Shown here piece after piece: positions 8,292 to 16,553 of a stretch of DNA of 64,000 bases (positions are counted from its first letter, which is position 1; every line of letters starts with the position of its first letter). The stretch is from assembly GCF_008017445.1 (NCBI RefSeq), contig NZ_VRSW01000001.1:558001-622000 (forward strand), given 5' to 3'. Made by a program: the position numbers and the translations under genes. The notes under the pieces were generated by a model that was given only the letters and a program-made list of their open reading frames with translations, ran no database searches and was not told the DNA's origin. Source of the DNA: Microbacterium mitrae. Its GTDB lineage: Bacteria > Actinomycetota > Actinomycetes > Actinomycetales > Microbacteriaceae.

Positions 8292-9122
8292 ATGACTTCA
8301 CAGCGCCTCAGCCTGATCGGGCCACCGCTTTGGCGAGATGACACCACGATGCAGTTCGGGGTCAACTCATCGGTTCGAATTCACAATCCGACGCCATGGC
8401 AGGTGGAGCTTCTGATGGCGCTCGAACACGGCACCACGTCATCAGAACTTCGCCATCTCAGCGCCCGGCTCGGTGTTTCGGCCGCAGCGGCCACTTTTCT
8501 CGATGACATTGCGTCCGCAATCTGCGTCGCAACACCGCCCATCCACGTTGGCATCCTCTCCCAGGGCTCACCGACAGAAGACGACGATGCTGCCGAGGCG
8601 AGTCAGGCGTTGCATGGCCTACCTCCCGCGATTTTCGTCGATATCGCCCCCGATGTGGTGTGGGTGGTCGCGCGCGACGTCGTGGTTCCCAGAACCTGCC
8701 GCGATCTGATGGCAGCAGACCGTGAGCATCTTCCGATTGTGATTTCCCGAACGACGATCACGGTCGGTCCCGTCATTACGCCGGGTTTGAGTGCCTGCAC
8801 GTCGTGCCTTGCGATGTATGAGACGCAGCGCGACCCGATGTGGCCCGTACTGGCGTCCCAACTTGTCACCCGCCGTGGCGAGGCTTTGGGCGCGGCCGTC
8901 TGGGGCGAGATTGCACGCACAGCCATGCGGCTCATGCTCATGCCGCGTACCGCCGAAACGGTGAGCTATCAGCTCAGCGCGACGCACCCGCCACGCGCCC
9001 GGCAGTACCGACCGCACGAAGACTGCGGCTGCCAATTTCCTGGAGAAAGCGCGATGGCGAGCGACGCTGGCGCCCTTCGCCACGTGCCCACGACAACGAC
9101 AACGACTGCGCGGCTCGCGTAA
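8292..9122 (+). CDS. Orphan TOMM-cyclodehydratase-like / E1-related protein
   Basis: The 276-residue product resembles the actinobacterial proteins annotated as TOMM precursor leader-peptide-binding or bacteriocin-cyclodehydratase-like, which are related to the ThiF/MoeB E1 fold. Visible marks are PVITPGLSACTSCLAMYE followed by QRDPMWPVLASQL (about residues 160-190), and a C-terminal CGC at about 244-246. Together they give the CxxC ... CxC set expected to bind zinc. No thiazole/oxazole precursor, dehydrogenase or YcaO gene lies nearby. Families of this kind sit next to UvrD2 helicases in many Actinobacteria, so its job may be unrelated to peptide modification. The C-terminal 149 bp overlap the helicase gene on the other strand. 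Confidence 0.7.
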   Translation: MTSQRLSLIGPPLWRDDTTMQFGVNSSVRIHNPTPWQVELLMALEHGTTSSELRHLSARLGVSAAAATFLDDIASAICVATPPIHVGILSQGSPTEDDDAAEASQALHGLPPAIFVDIAPDVVWVVARDVVVPRTCRDLMAADREHLPIVISRTTITVGPVITPGLSACTSCLAMYETQRDPMWPVLASQLVTRRGEALGAAVWGEIARTAMRLMLMPRTAETVSYQLSATHPPRARQYRPHEDCGCQFPGESAMASDAGALRHVPTTTTTTARLA

Positions 9123-10680
9123 CACCCACGTAGGCCAGCCGTCGTTCCTCATCGACCGCGTCGAATCCCTGCGCATAAGAAATCGGCAGCAAGCCCTCCG
9201 ACCACCCAACGCTGTGCACGTGGTTCCACTCCAGGCCCTTCGCCGCGTGCAGGGTGGCGAGCGTCACCGTTTGCAACACCGGCTCGTGCTGGTCTTTGCT
9301 TCGCGCCAACAAGTCTTCGGCGAACGCCGACAGCGTGGTCGTGGGCGGCGCCTCCTCGGCCAGCCGTAGCAGCGCGCGCCGCGCTTCCCATGCGTCCCGC
9401 AGCGCGCCACCCGCTTCTGGTGGTGTCTCCGTCAACCCGTCCTCGGCAAGCACGGTTCGCACCGTTGGCAAGAATCCGTGATTATTTGGCGCGACGGCAG
9501 CGCCACGAAGTTTCAGCACCGCGCTTCGCACTTCGGGAATATCGAAGAATCGCCGACCACCCATCACCGTGCAGGCAATGCCCTGAGCCGCGAGCGCCTG
9601 CAGCAGCGGCGCGGATTGGGCCTGCGCGCGATAAAGAACGGCAATCGATGCCGGTGAGATGCCCTGCTGAATTTGCTTGCGAATCGCGAGAGCGACACCC
9701 GCCGCCTCATCATGCTCGGTCTCGTACGCGGTGACGGTCGGGGTTGCCACGCTGTCGGGTTTCGCCGAGACCAAGGTGAGAGCCCCTTCCCGCCCACGCA
9801 TCAGGTCATTGGCCACCGCAAGAATCGCGCCGTCGGAGCGGTAGTTGCGCTCCAGCTTCACAACGGTGGCATCGGGGTATTCGCGTCCGAAGTCAAGCAA
9901 GTAGCGGTTGTCCGCGCCGGCAAACGAGAAGATGGTCTGGCTTGCATCCCCGACGACACAAATATCGCGCCGCTCCCCCAGCCACAGCTTGAGCAGGTGG
10001 TGTTGCAACGGCGAGACGTCCTGATACTCATCAACCGTGAAATGCCGGTACTGCTCCCGAATGGCGGCGGCGACCCGTGGTTCCGCCTCAATCATTCCCG
10101 CGCACGCCAGCAGCACGTCTTCAAAGTCGAGCTGACGGCGCTCATCCTTGAGCTTTTCGTATGCGTGCTGCACGCGAGTCATGGCCTCAGTGGAGAGGTG
10201 CGCGGCGCTACGCCCGGTGGCTGCGTACTGCGAAATCGTCCGCATCTGCACCTTGCGCCACTCAATTTCACTTGCGATATCGCGCAGCGCCGGGGTGCTC
10301 AGCGACATACCGATGCCCTCGGTTGCGTGCGCCAGCAGACGCACCTTGTTATCGATGATGCTGGGAGCGTTTTCACCGCCAGACACCTGCGGCCAGAAGA
10401 AGTTGAGCTGCGCTAGCGCCGCCGAGTGGAACGTGCGCGCCGAGACGCCGGCAACGCCGAGCTGCCGCAAACGCCCGCGCATTTCGCCGGCGGCCTTGGC
10501 TGTGAAGGTCACCGCCATCATGCGGTTGGGGCTATATGCACCGGTATCGACGCCGTGCGCGATGCGGCGAGTAATGACGCGGGTCTTGCCGGTACCGGCT
10601 CCGGCCATGACGCAGACCGGGCCGCGAAGCGTTGTCGCCGCGTTACGCTGCTCGGCATCAAGGTCGGCGAGCACCGTCAC
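8974..10680 (-). CDS. UvrD2-like ATP-dependent DNA helicase (superfamily 1)
   Basis: This SF1A 3'-5' helicase of 568 residues has all motor motifs: Walker A AGAGTGKTRVITRRI (about residue 30), VDEYQDVSPLQ, GDASQTIFSFAGA, LERNYRS, HAAKGLEWNHVH and EERRLAYVGVTRA. It is shorter than mycobacterial UvrD2, which continues into an HRDC domain and a tetracysteine domain; here the protein ends about 45 residues after the last motor motif. It starts inside the end of nudC (ATGA-type 4-bp overlap), so the two are cotranscribed. Its tail overlaps the orphan cyclodehydratase-like gene by 149 bp in antisense. A role in DNA unwinding during repair is inferred from the family. Confidence 0.92.
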   Translation of the reverse strand: MTVLADLDAEQRNAATTLRGPVCVMAGAGTGKTRVITRRIAHGVDTGAYSPNRMMAVTFTAKAAGEMRGRLRQLGVAGVSARTFHSAALAQLNFFWPQVSGGENAPSIIDNKVRLLAHATEGIGMSLSTPALRDIASEIEWRKVQMRTISQYAATGRSAAHLSTEAMTRVQHAYEKLKDERRQLDFEDVLLACAGMIEAEPRVAAAIREQYRHFTVDEYQDVSPLQHHLLKLWLGERRDICVVGDASQTIFSFAGADNRYLLDFGREYPDATVVKLERNYRSDGAILAVANDLMRGREGALTLVSAKPDSVATPTVTAYETEHDEAAGVALAIRKQIQQGISPASIAVLYRAQAQSAPLLQALAAQGIACTVMGGRRFFDIPEVRSAVLKLRGAAVAPNNHGFLPTVRTVLAEDGLTETPPEAGGALRDAWEARRALLRLAEEAPPTTTLSAFAEDLLARSKDQHEPVLQTVTLATLHAAKGLEWNHVHSVGWSEGLLPISYAQGFDAVDEERRLAYVGVTRAAQSLSLSWARGEGRQRRSPSRFLQEIGSRSLRAVGTAGRVAGASR

Positions 10681-11564
10681 GACTGCGCCCAGGATGAGAT
10701 CAGGGCGTGAGCGATCGAGGCGGAACCAGGCAGAATGACATCCGTTTCGCCCGCGTAGGAGGCGCGCACTTCGGCTTTGGTGAACCAGCGCACCTCAAGA
10801 ATCTCTTCGCCGTCGGCGTGCGCGAGTTCCGCCGCCGTCACCTCGGCGAAGAAGCCGAGCATGAGTGAGCGCGGATACGGCCACGCTTGGGAGCCGAAGT
10901 ACCGCACATCGTGAACGGCGACACCAGCTTCTTCTGAAACCTCGCGGTGCACGGCAGCCTCCAGCGACTCCCCCGCCTCCACGAAGCCAGCAAAACAGGA
11001 GAATCGGTTACCCGCCCACAACGCATTGCTACCGAGCAGAATGCGATCTCCGTCGACCACGGCAACGATGACCGCAGGATCGGTGCGCGGAAAATGTTGA
11101 CGTGAGCACTGCGGGCACTCACGCATCCACCCCGCCTGCGCAAGTACGGTAGCGGAACCACAGGCAGCGCAGAACGGTGCCTCGATGTACCAGCGGGCAA
11201 GGCAAAGCGCCTCGACAAAAACGCCCGCGTCAAATTCCGGGATATCACCGCCGCGCACGCGCAGACTCTGCCACTGCCCGCCGATCTCGTCGACCGTGGC
11301 CCCATCTCCCGGTGCGCACACGACGTAGTTGAGGCCATTGGCCGCACCAAGAAAACCCCACGTCGCCTCGCCTTCCACGGCATGCGGCGACCGCAGCGCC
11401 AAGGTTCCGGCCGTCGTAAAAAGCGTCTCATCGCCGCGAATGACGACAACGCGCGTCGCTGGGTCTTCACGCAGCGTGTCGAGCAGCTCCGGCTCGGTGC
11501 GACGCTCTGCGCAACGATCGAGCACGGATCGCGCGAGCGGAAGGAAGATTTCCTCGGTGCTCAT
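10677..11564 (-). CDS. nudC: NAD(+)/NADH diphosphatase NudC
   Basis: This 295-residue Nudix hydrolase splits NAD(H) into NMN(H) and AMP, and in bacteria also decaps NAD-capped RNA. It has a four-Cys zinc ribbon (CAACG then CPQC, about residues 140-160), a Nudix box (GFVEAGESLEAAVHREV continuing to EEAGV) and the NADH-specific motif SQAWPYPRSLMLGF downstream. In the family this last motif reads SQPWPFPxS; one Pro is replaced by Ala here. The ATG at 11564 has GAAAGG upstream. The stop overlaps the start of the UvrD2-like helicase by 4 bp. Confidence 0.94.
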   Translation of the reverse strand: MSTEEIFLPLARSVLDRCAERRTEPELLDTLREDPATRVVVIRGDETLFTTAGTLALRSPHAVEGEATWGFLGAANGLNYVVCAPGDGATVDEIGGQWQSLRVRGGDIPEFDAGVFVEALCLARWYIEAPFCAACGSATVLAQAGWMRECPQCSRQHFPRTDPAVIVAVVDGDRILLGSNALWAGNRFSCFAGFVEAGESLEAAVHREVSEEAGVAVHDVRYFGSQAWPYPRSLMLGFFAEVTAAELAHADGEEILEVRWFTKAEVRASYAGETDVILPGSASIAHALISSWAQS

Positions 11565-11614
11565 CGACTACCTTTCTCGCCGGAGTGGCGCATGCTGACA
11601 TGCGCCTGGCCGCA

Positions 11615-11620
11615 TACCCT
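11615..11620 (+). promoter_or_regulatory. -10 box (TACCCT), probable leaderless promoter
   Basis: TACCCT is followed by the 6-nt spacer GGGGAC and the ATG of the phosphotransferase-like gene. Confidence 0.55.
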
Positions 11621-11626
11621 GGGGAC

Positions 11627-13030
11627 ATGGCACGCTCACCTCTCACTCTAGCCGCGTCCGTCAGCGCAGCCCTTCCGGGGGAAGAGGCCATCAGGGTGCA
11701 AACCCTGACCACAAACTCCTCCGGGCGCAACGAATCTGCCATGGTGACGCTGGCCGATGGCCGCGCCGTGGTCGTGCGAATTCCGATCGAAGAGAGCACC
11801 GCAAGCGAGCTCGCGACCGAAGCCATCGCGCTGCGTGCCCTCACCGACGGCGCACGCGCCCTCGCCGGTTTTGCGATTCCCGAATTTCTTGGTTCCGTCG
11901 CCACACCGCCGCAGCGCGCGTTCATCACCACGTTTGTGCCTGGTTATCAGGTTGATACCGCGCACATTCCTGCGGGGCCGGGTGTTGCGTACTCGCTGGG
12001 CAGCACCCTGGCGCAGGTGCACGCGCTACCCGCCTCCATTGTTCGCAATGCCGGACTGCCGTCGCGCACCGCATACGAGGTGAGAGACGATCTACAAAAA
12101 ATCGTCGAAGAATCCAGCGCCACCGGGCGGGTTCCGGTGCGTCTCATGGTGCGCTGGCGTGATGCCCTGAAAGACGATGCGCTGTGGCAGTTTCAGCCGA
12201 CCGTCACCCTGGGCGGTGCCGACGCGCTGGCATTCGTCTATCACGACGTTGATGAGGTGCCCACGGTGTCGGGCGTCATCGATTGGCACGGCCTGAGCAT
12301 CGGCGATCCGGCTGTTGACCTGCAGTTTTTGCAGACCGCGCCGGAAGCAGCCGAGTCTGTGCTTGATGCCTACCGTGCCCGCGCGCTGCGATCCGGCGAC
12401 GAATACCTTCGCGCGCGAGCTCGGTTGCATGCCGAACTGGAATTCGCGCGGTGGCTGCTCCACGGCCGCGATACGCACGACGAATCGATCATGGATGACG
12501 CCGGCGCCATGCTCGACACGCTCGCCGAGAATGTGCGCGACGAAGACCTCATGCCGCAGGACGACAAGATCGCCCTCGATGACGCGCTTGCCGCAATGTC
12601 GAATCTGCCCTCTCAGCACCCGGCGGGTGACACCTCGATGCACACCGACACATACGACCCAGAAGAGCTGGCGCTGTCGGGCGTTTCGCTCTCCGACGTC
12701 GACACGAACGTTGACCCGGCACGCGATTCGCGCGTTCGCGCGGCGACTGCCGACACACAGGCGCTCAGCCGCGAAGAGCTGCTCGAACTGAACACGCAAC
12801 GTGGCGCGGCGGGCGGAACCAGTGATGCTGGCGCCGAGGCACCGGCGCACAATGAGGCTGGCGCGGCGGCAGATCTACCGTTTGGGTTGGAGCCGCTGGA
12901 CGATGATGACGATCCGAACGCTACGCAGCCGCTGTCAGCGGAGGCGCTCGCCGTCATCACGAACGACCAGGAAGAGGCGGCTCGTGCCGCTCGCGCGGCG
13001 ATTGACCGCTGGAAGACCGGCCCGGTTTAG
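11627..13030 (+). CDS. Phosphotransferase-fold (APH/choline-kinase-like) protein with degenerate catalytic loop
   Basis: The product (467 residues from ATG 11627) has an N-lobe (TLADGRAVVVRIPIEE) and a C-lobe ending in VSGVIDWHGLSIGDPAVDLQ, the metal-binding IDW/GDPA block of aminoglycoside-phosphotransferase-like kinases. Where active members have HGDxHxxN, this one has LAFVYHDVDEVPTVSG, so catalytic Asp and Asn are not evident and activity is doubtful. The last 150 residues are acidic and probably disordered. The frame opens at 11585, but an ATG preceded by TACCCT and GGGGAC is the better start. It faces adnB tail to tail. Confidence 0.75.
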   Translation: MARSPLTLAASVSAALPGEEAIRVQTLTTNSSGRNESAMVTLADGRAVVVRIPIEESTASELATEAIALRALTDGARALAGFAIPEFLGSVATPPQRAFITTFVPGYQVDTAHIPAGPGVAYSLGSTLAQVHALPASIVRNAGLPSRTAYEVRDDLQKIVEESSATGRVPVRLMVRWRDALKDDALWQFQPTVTLGGADALAFVYHDVDEVPTVSGVIDWHGLSIGDPAVDLQFLQTAPEAAESVLDAYRARALRSGDEYLRARARLHAELEFARWLLHGRDTHDESIMDDAGAMLDTLAENVRDEDLMPQDDKIALDDALAAMSNLPSQHPAGDTSMHTDTYDPEELALSGVSLSDVDTNVDPARDSRVRAATADTQALSREELLELNTQRGAAGGTSDAGAEAPAHNEAGAAADLPFGLEPLDDDDDPNATQPLSAEALAVITNDQEEAARAARAAIDRWKTGPV

Positions 13031-13175
13031 CCGGCCAACCACGGCCATCCGCTCGCGGTAGACCATGGCCGCCCGCTCGGGTAGACCTGACACGCCCGCT
13101 CGCGGCAACTACCGTTCGTTCGGAAACGCTCGCTCGTTCGGCAGCCGCTGCTATTCATCCGGCAACGACCGCCAT
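13031..13175. repeat. Degenerate short tandem repeats between convergent genes
   Basis: About seven imperfect units of 18-25 bp end in CGCTCG, GTTCG, CATCCG or similar (CCATCCGCTCG, GCCCGCTCG, GCCCGCTCG, TTCGTTCG and so on). It lies between two convergent stop codons. No gene is visible and no clear hairpin terminator. Confidence 0.5.
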
Positions 13176-16100
13176 TCACTCCACGGCGACCACGGATCGT
13201 TGCGCTTGCGCTGTGATCCACCGCTGCTTGAGGTCGAGCTCGGTTGCGGGATTCTCCTCACGCAAGATGAGGTTGTCGCCGACGTAGAAGAGGGCGGCGT
13301 CAATCTCCTCGAGCGGCACACCGTGCGCCTTGTGATAGGCCAACCGGTACTGGGCCAGTTGCAGCATGCGCTCTTCGCGCTCGCGCTTGGTGACCGGCGG
13401 CTTACCGGTCTTCCAGTCGACGATCTCAATGCGGCCGCCCCGATCGTCGCGGCGATAGACGGCATCGAGCTTGCAGATGATGATGTGTGGCGCAGCGCCC
13501 TCTCCCGGATCAAACAGATAGTTGACCTCAGTTTCTACGGCAATGGGCCGCAGATCAGCCCACTCGCTCGCGAGAAAAACGGCACGCAGTTCGGCGAGGC
13601 GTTCCTCGTCTTCCCGGGCCACCGTCGTGACCTCAGCCTCGTCATCGCGCTCCCAGGTTCCATCGTCCAGCGACGCAGGCGCCGCGACCAGCCCGGAGCG
13701 GTGTTCGACCCACTGATGAAACAGCGTTCCGATGCGCGTCTGCCGATAGGGGCGTTCGGGCATGGGACGCAGCACTTCGGCTGTGGTGGCGTCAAACGCG
13801 GTGAGGTAGTCCTTAAACCGTGACGCCGGAATGCGCGTGGGGGGCGTCACCGTCAGCACGCGCGAGCGTGCTTCGCGTTCGGCAAGCAACAGCGCCAGCA
13901 CACCCTCTTTCGGAGCCGGCGCCGCCGCGTCAACGGCGGCAGCCGCGGCCTCAACGCGAGCACGACGGTTGCCCAATGCGTCGAGTGGCCACTGCAGGGT
14001 GCGCCCGTCAGCGCCCGCCGGGTTCTCCCCTTCCGGCGCGTCCGGTGGCATCTCCGCCTCACGCCCCAGCGCTGTCAACATCTCGGCGAGATAGCGGCTG
14101 GGGCGCCTCGGTCGTGTCTGCCCGCCCCAGAACGATCCGGAGAGCATGAGGGCACTGCGGGCGCGCGTGACCGCAACGTAGGCCAGTCGACGCTCCTCCC
14201 GCTCTTGGTGTTCCTTTTCAGCCTCCTTGAATTGCTTGATCGCATCGTTGACCGTCTTTGTCGTAGTGGTCGCGTCGGCGCGCAAATCGAGTTGCGGGAG
14301 CGCCGCGCGGTCGCCGCGAAACGCGTAGGGCAGCGTGCCGTATGACAGCCAGCCCATGGCGCCACCATTTTTCGGCAGTTCATCGGCCACCAGACGAACG
14401 ACCGCCACGGCGTCCCACTCCAGCCCTTTGGAACCATGAATGGTGAGCAGTTGCACAACTCCGGGCTCCGGCGGCTCGGTGCGTGGCATCAGTTCGTCGG
14501 TCTCCTCGGCGTGGTCAAGCCACGCGAGAAGGGAGGCGATGGTGCCGCGATCATCGGCCGCCAAAAAGCTGCGCACCTCGTCGACGAAGGCTCGCAACTG
14601 GGTCAAGGCGATGCGAGCGGGGCCGCGAGACTCGTTGGCGGCGAGCTCGATATCGAGGCGCAGCTCCAGCTCGATCTGGCGAATGATCTCAGGGATGGAC
14701 GTGCCCGCCCCGCGCCGGAGCCGCTCAAACATGGCGCCGGCTTCTTTCAGCCGCGAACGCCCCTCCGGGGTGAAATCACGCAGCAGGCCATGCTCGCTGT
14801 TCACCGCGCGCACAAACTCCAGCGCATCAATAATCGAAAGCTGTTCGTCAGCGCCCGCAGAGCCGCGTAGCTTCGCGAGCATCTCGGGCGAGAGTTTGCC
14901 GAGCGTTTCGTCGCGCTGCGAGAGGGTGGACGCCAGCGCGTGCAGGGCCGCCATGTCGGCAACGCCCACGGCAAACCGCGGGCCGACCAGAAGCCGAATC
15001 AGCGCGGAGCCCTGAGTGGGGTCAGACATCACGCGAAGCGCGCACACCACATCAAGCACTTCTGGCGTGGACAGGAGCCCGCCCAGGCCAAGAATTCGGT
15101 GCGGAACCCCGTGACGGCCGAGAGCTTCGGCAAACGCCTGCATGTGGCGCTTCGCCCGAAACAGGATTGCCCCGGTCTGCTCGGTTGCCGTCGCATCGCG
15201 ATGCGCGGAACGGGTGTCACGAAACCACGCCGCCACCGCATCCGCTTCGTCATCAATGCTCTCTTCAAAGCGGCACTCGATGGTTCCGTCTTTCGCACCA
15301 GGGCGCGCGTTGAGCTCACCGACGGTGATCAGAGTCTGCTTGCGCAGCGGCTCAAGCAGAGCGTTGGCGGCGCGCAGAATCGCGGTGTCATTACGCCACG
15401 AAATCATGAGTGAGTAGTTGGCGACGGGCGTGGTGCGAGCGAACGAGGCGGCGAAAGCATCGAGGTTATCGGCGCTTGCGCCGCGCCAGCCGTAGATCGA
15501 TTGGAACGGGTCGCCAACCGCCATGACCGGATGGTCGTGAAAAATCGTGCTGAGCAGCTGCGTCTGAATGACCGAGGTGTCTTGATATTCGTCGAGCAGG
15601 ACGACGCGAAACTGTTCGCGAAGGTGCTGCGCGACGACCGGCGCGGCCTCGATGATCTCGAGGGCACCGGCCACCTGATCGGCAAAGTCCAACACGCCGC
15701 GTGCATCTTTTGCGGAGGCATATTCGGTCGCCAATTGCGTCAGCAGCGGCATGGCGGTCATCGCGTCAATCGCCTTCGCTGCGTCAGACGTCTTCGCCGT
15801 GATGATGGGGCGCAAGCCCTCGGCGGTCGCCTGGGCGTAGTTCGCTACGGCGGAAAGATCGGCGCGGTGATCGAGGGCGTCGCCGGCAAGCTTTTGCACC
15901 GTGTTGACGATGGTGCTGAACGCGCGATCGGCTTCGGCCAGGCGCACGTCGCTAGAGCGCACCACAACGCTACGCGCAAGCAACCACGAGCCGGCGGTCG
16001 ACAGCAGCGCCGCTTCGCTGTCGCGACCGATCCGTGCCGCGTTCTCCCGCACAATCGAGTCGGCGAAGGAGTTGTAGGTGGCAACGCGTGGGCGTAGCAG

Positions 16101-16553
16101 CATATCGTCTGAAACGGCCGAGTTGCCGGGCACATAGCCCGTCTGAAAACGGTCGGCGAGGCTGTCGAGCGCGCGCGAAAAATCGCGCGGTTCGATCTTC
16201 TCTAAGAAGCGATGCTCGACGATCTGCGGCAAAAACGGCAACAGTCCGCGCCGCTTGAACTCATCAATGCGCGCCAATCGCGCCATGATGCGCTCAGCCA
16301 GCTCCCCCGCAGCCTTACGCGTAAACGTGAGACCAAGAATTTCATCCCGCTGCACGTGACCGTTTGCCACGAGCCACACCACACGCGCCGACATCGTCTC
16401 GGTCTTGCCGCTGCCGGCACCGGCAACCACCAGCGCAGGTGTCGGCGGCGCCTCAATCACGCGCTGCTGATCCATGGTCGGAACCGGAAGCCCGAGTGCC
16501 TGTGCCAGCGTCGCCGCGCTGAGCGAAAGCTCGCCCGTCCACGTCGCGGTCAT
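13176..16553 (-). CDS. adnB: AdnB-like helicase-nuclease subunit (UvrD motor + RecB nuclease)
   Basis: The product (1125 residues from ATG 16553) joins a UvrD-type motor to a RecB-family nuclease. Motor motifs are VAGAGSGKTETMSARVV, LLDEYQDTSVIQ, GDPFQSIYGWRGAS, IHGSKGLEWDAVAV and EERRLAYVAVTRARS. Nuclease motifs are GTLFHQWVEHRSG, EIVDWKTGK and QLAQYRLAYHKAHG. With the upstream gene it should form the AdnAB complex that resects double-strand breaks in actinobacteria. The chosen start overlaps the adnA stop by 4 bp (ATGA); an upstream in-frame ATG at 16589 would give a 40-bp overlap. It is the lead-motor subunit by analogy with mycobacteria. It converges on the phosphotransferase-like gene. 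Confidence 0.9.
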   Translation of the reverse strand: MTATWTGELSLSAATLAQALGLPVPTMDQQRVIEAPPTPALVVAGAGSGKTETMSARVVWLVANGHVQRDEILGLTFTRKAAGELAERIMARLARIDEFKRRGLLPFLPQIVEHRFLEKIEPRDFSRALDSLADRFQTGYVPGNSAVSDDMLLRPRVATYNSFADSIVRENAARIGRDSEAALLSTAGSWLLARSVVVRSSDVRLAEADRAFSTIVNTVQKLAGDALDHRADLSAVANYAQATAEGLRPIITAKTSDAAKAIDAMTAMPLLTQLATEYASAKDARGVLDFADQVAGALEIIEAAPVVAQHLREQFRVVLLDEYQDTSVIQTQLLSTIFHDHPVMAVGDPFQSIYGWRGASADNLDAFAASFARTTPVANYSLMISWRNDTAILRAANALLEPLRKQTLITVGELNARPGAKDGTIECRFEESIDDEADAVAAWFRDTRSAHRDATATEQTGAILFRAKRHMQAFAEALGRHGVPHRILGLGGLLSTPEVLDVVCALRVMSDPTQGSALIRLLVGPRFAVGVADMAALHALASTLSQRDETLGKLSPEMLAKLRGSAGADEQLSIIDALEFVRAVNSEHGLLRDFTPEGRSRLKEAGAMFERLRRGAGTSIPEIIRQIELELRLDIELAANESRGPARIALTQLRAFVDEVRSFLAADDRGTIASLLAWLDHAEETDELMPRTEPPEPGVVQLLTIHGSKGLEWDAVAVVRLVADELPKNGGAMGWLSYGTLPYAFRGDRAALPQLDLRADATTTTKTVNDAIKQFKEAEKEHQEREERRLAYVAVTRARSALMLSGSFWGGQTRPRRPSRYLAEMLTALGREAEMPPDAPEGENPAGADGRTLQWPLDALGNRRARVEAAAAAVDAAAPAPKEGVLALLLAEREARSRVLTVTPPTRIPASRFKDYLTAFDATTAEVLRPMPERPYRQTRIGTLFHQWVEHRSGLVAAPASLDDGTWERDDEAEVTTVAREDEERLAELRAVFLASEWADLRPIAVETEVNYLFDPGEGAAPHIIICKLDAVYRRDDRGGRIEIVDWKTGKPPVTKREREERMLQLAQYRLAYHKAHGVPLEEIDAALFYVGDNLILREENPATELDLKQRWITAQAQRSVVAVE

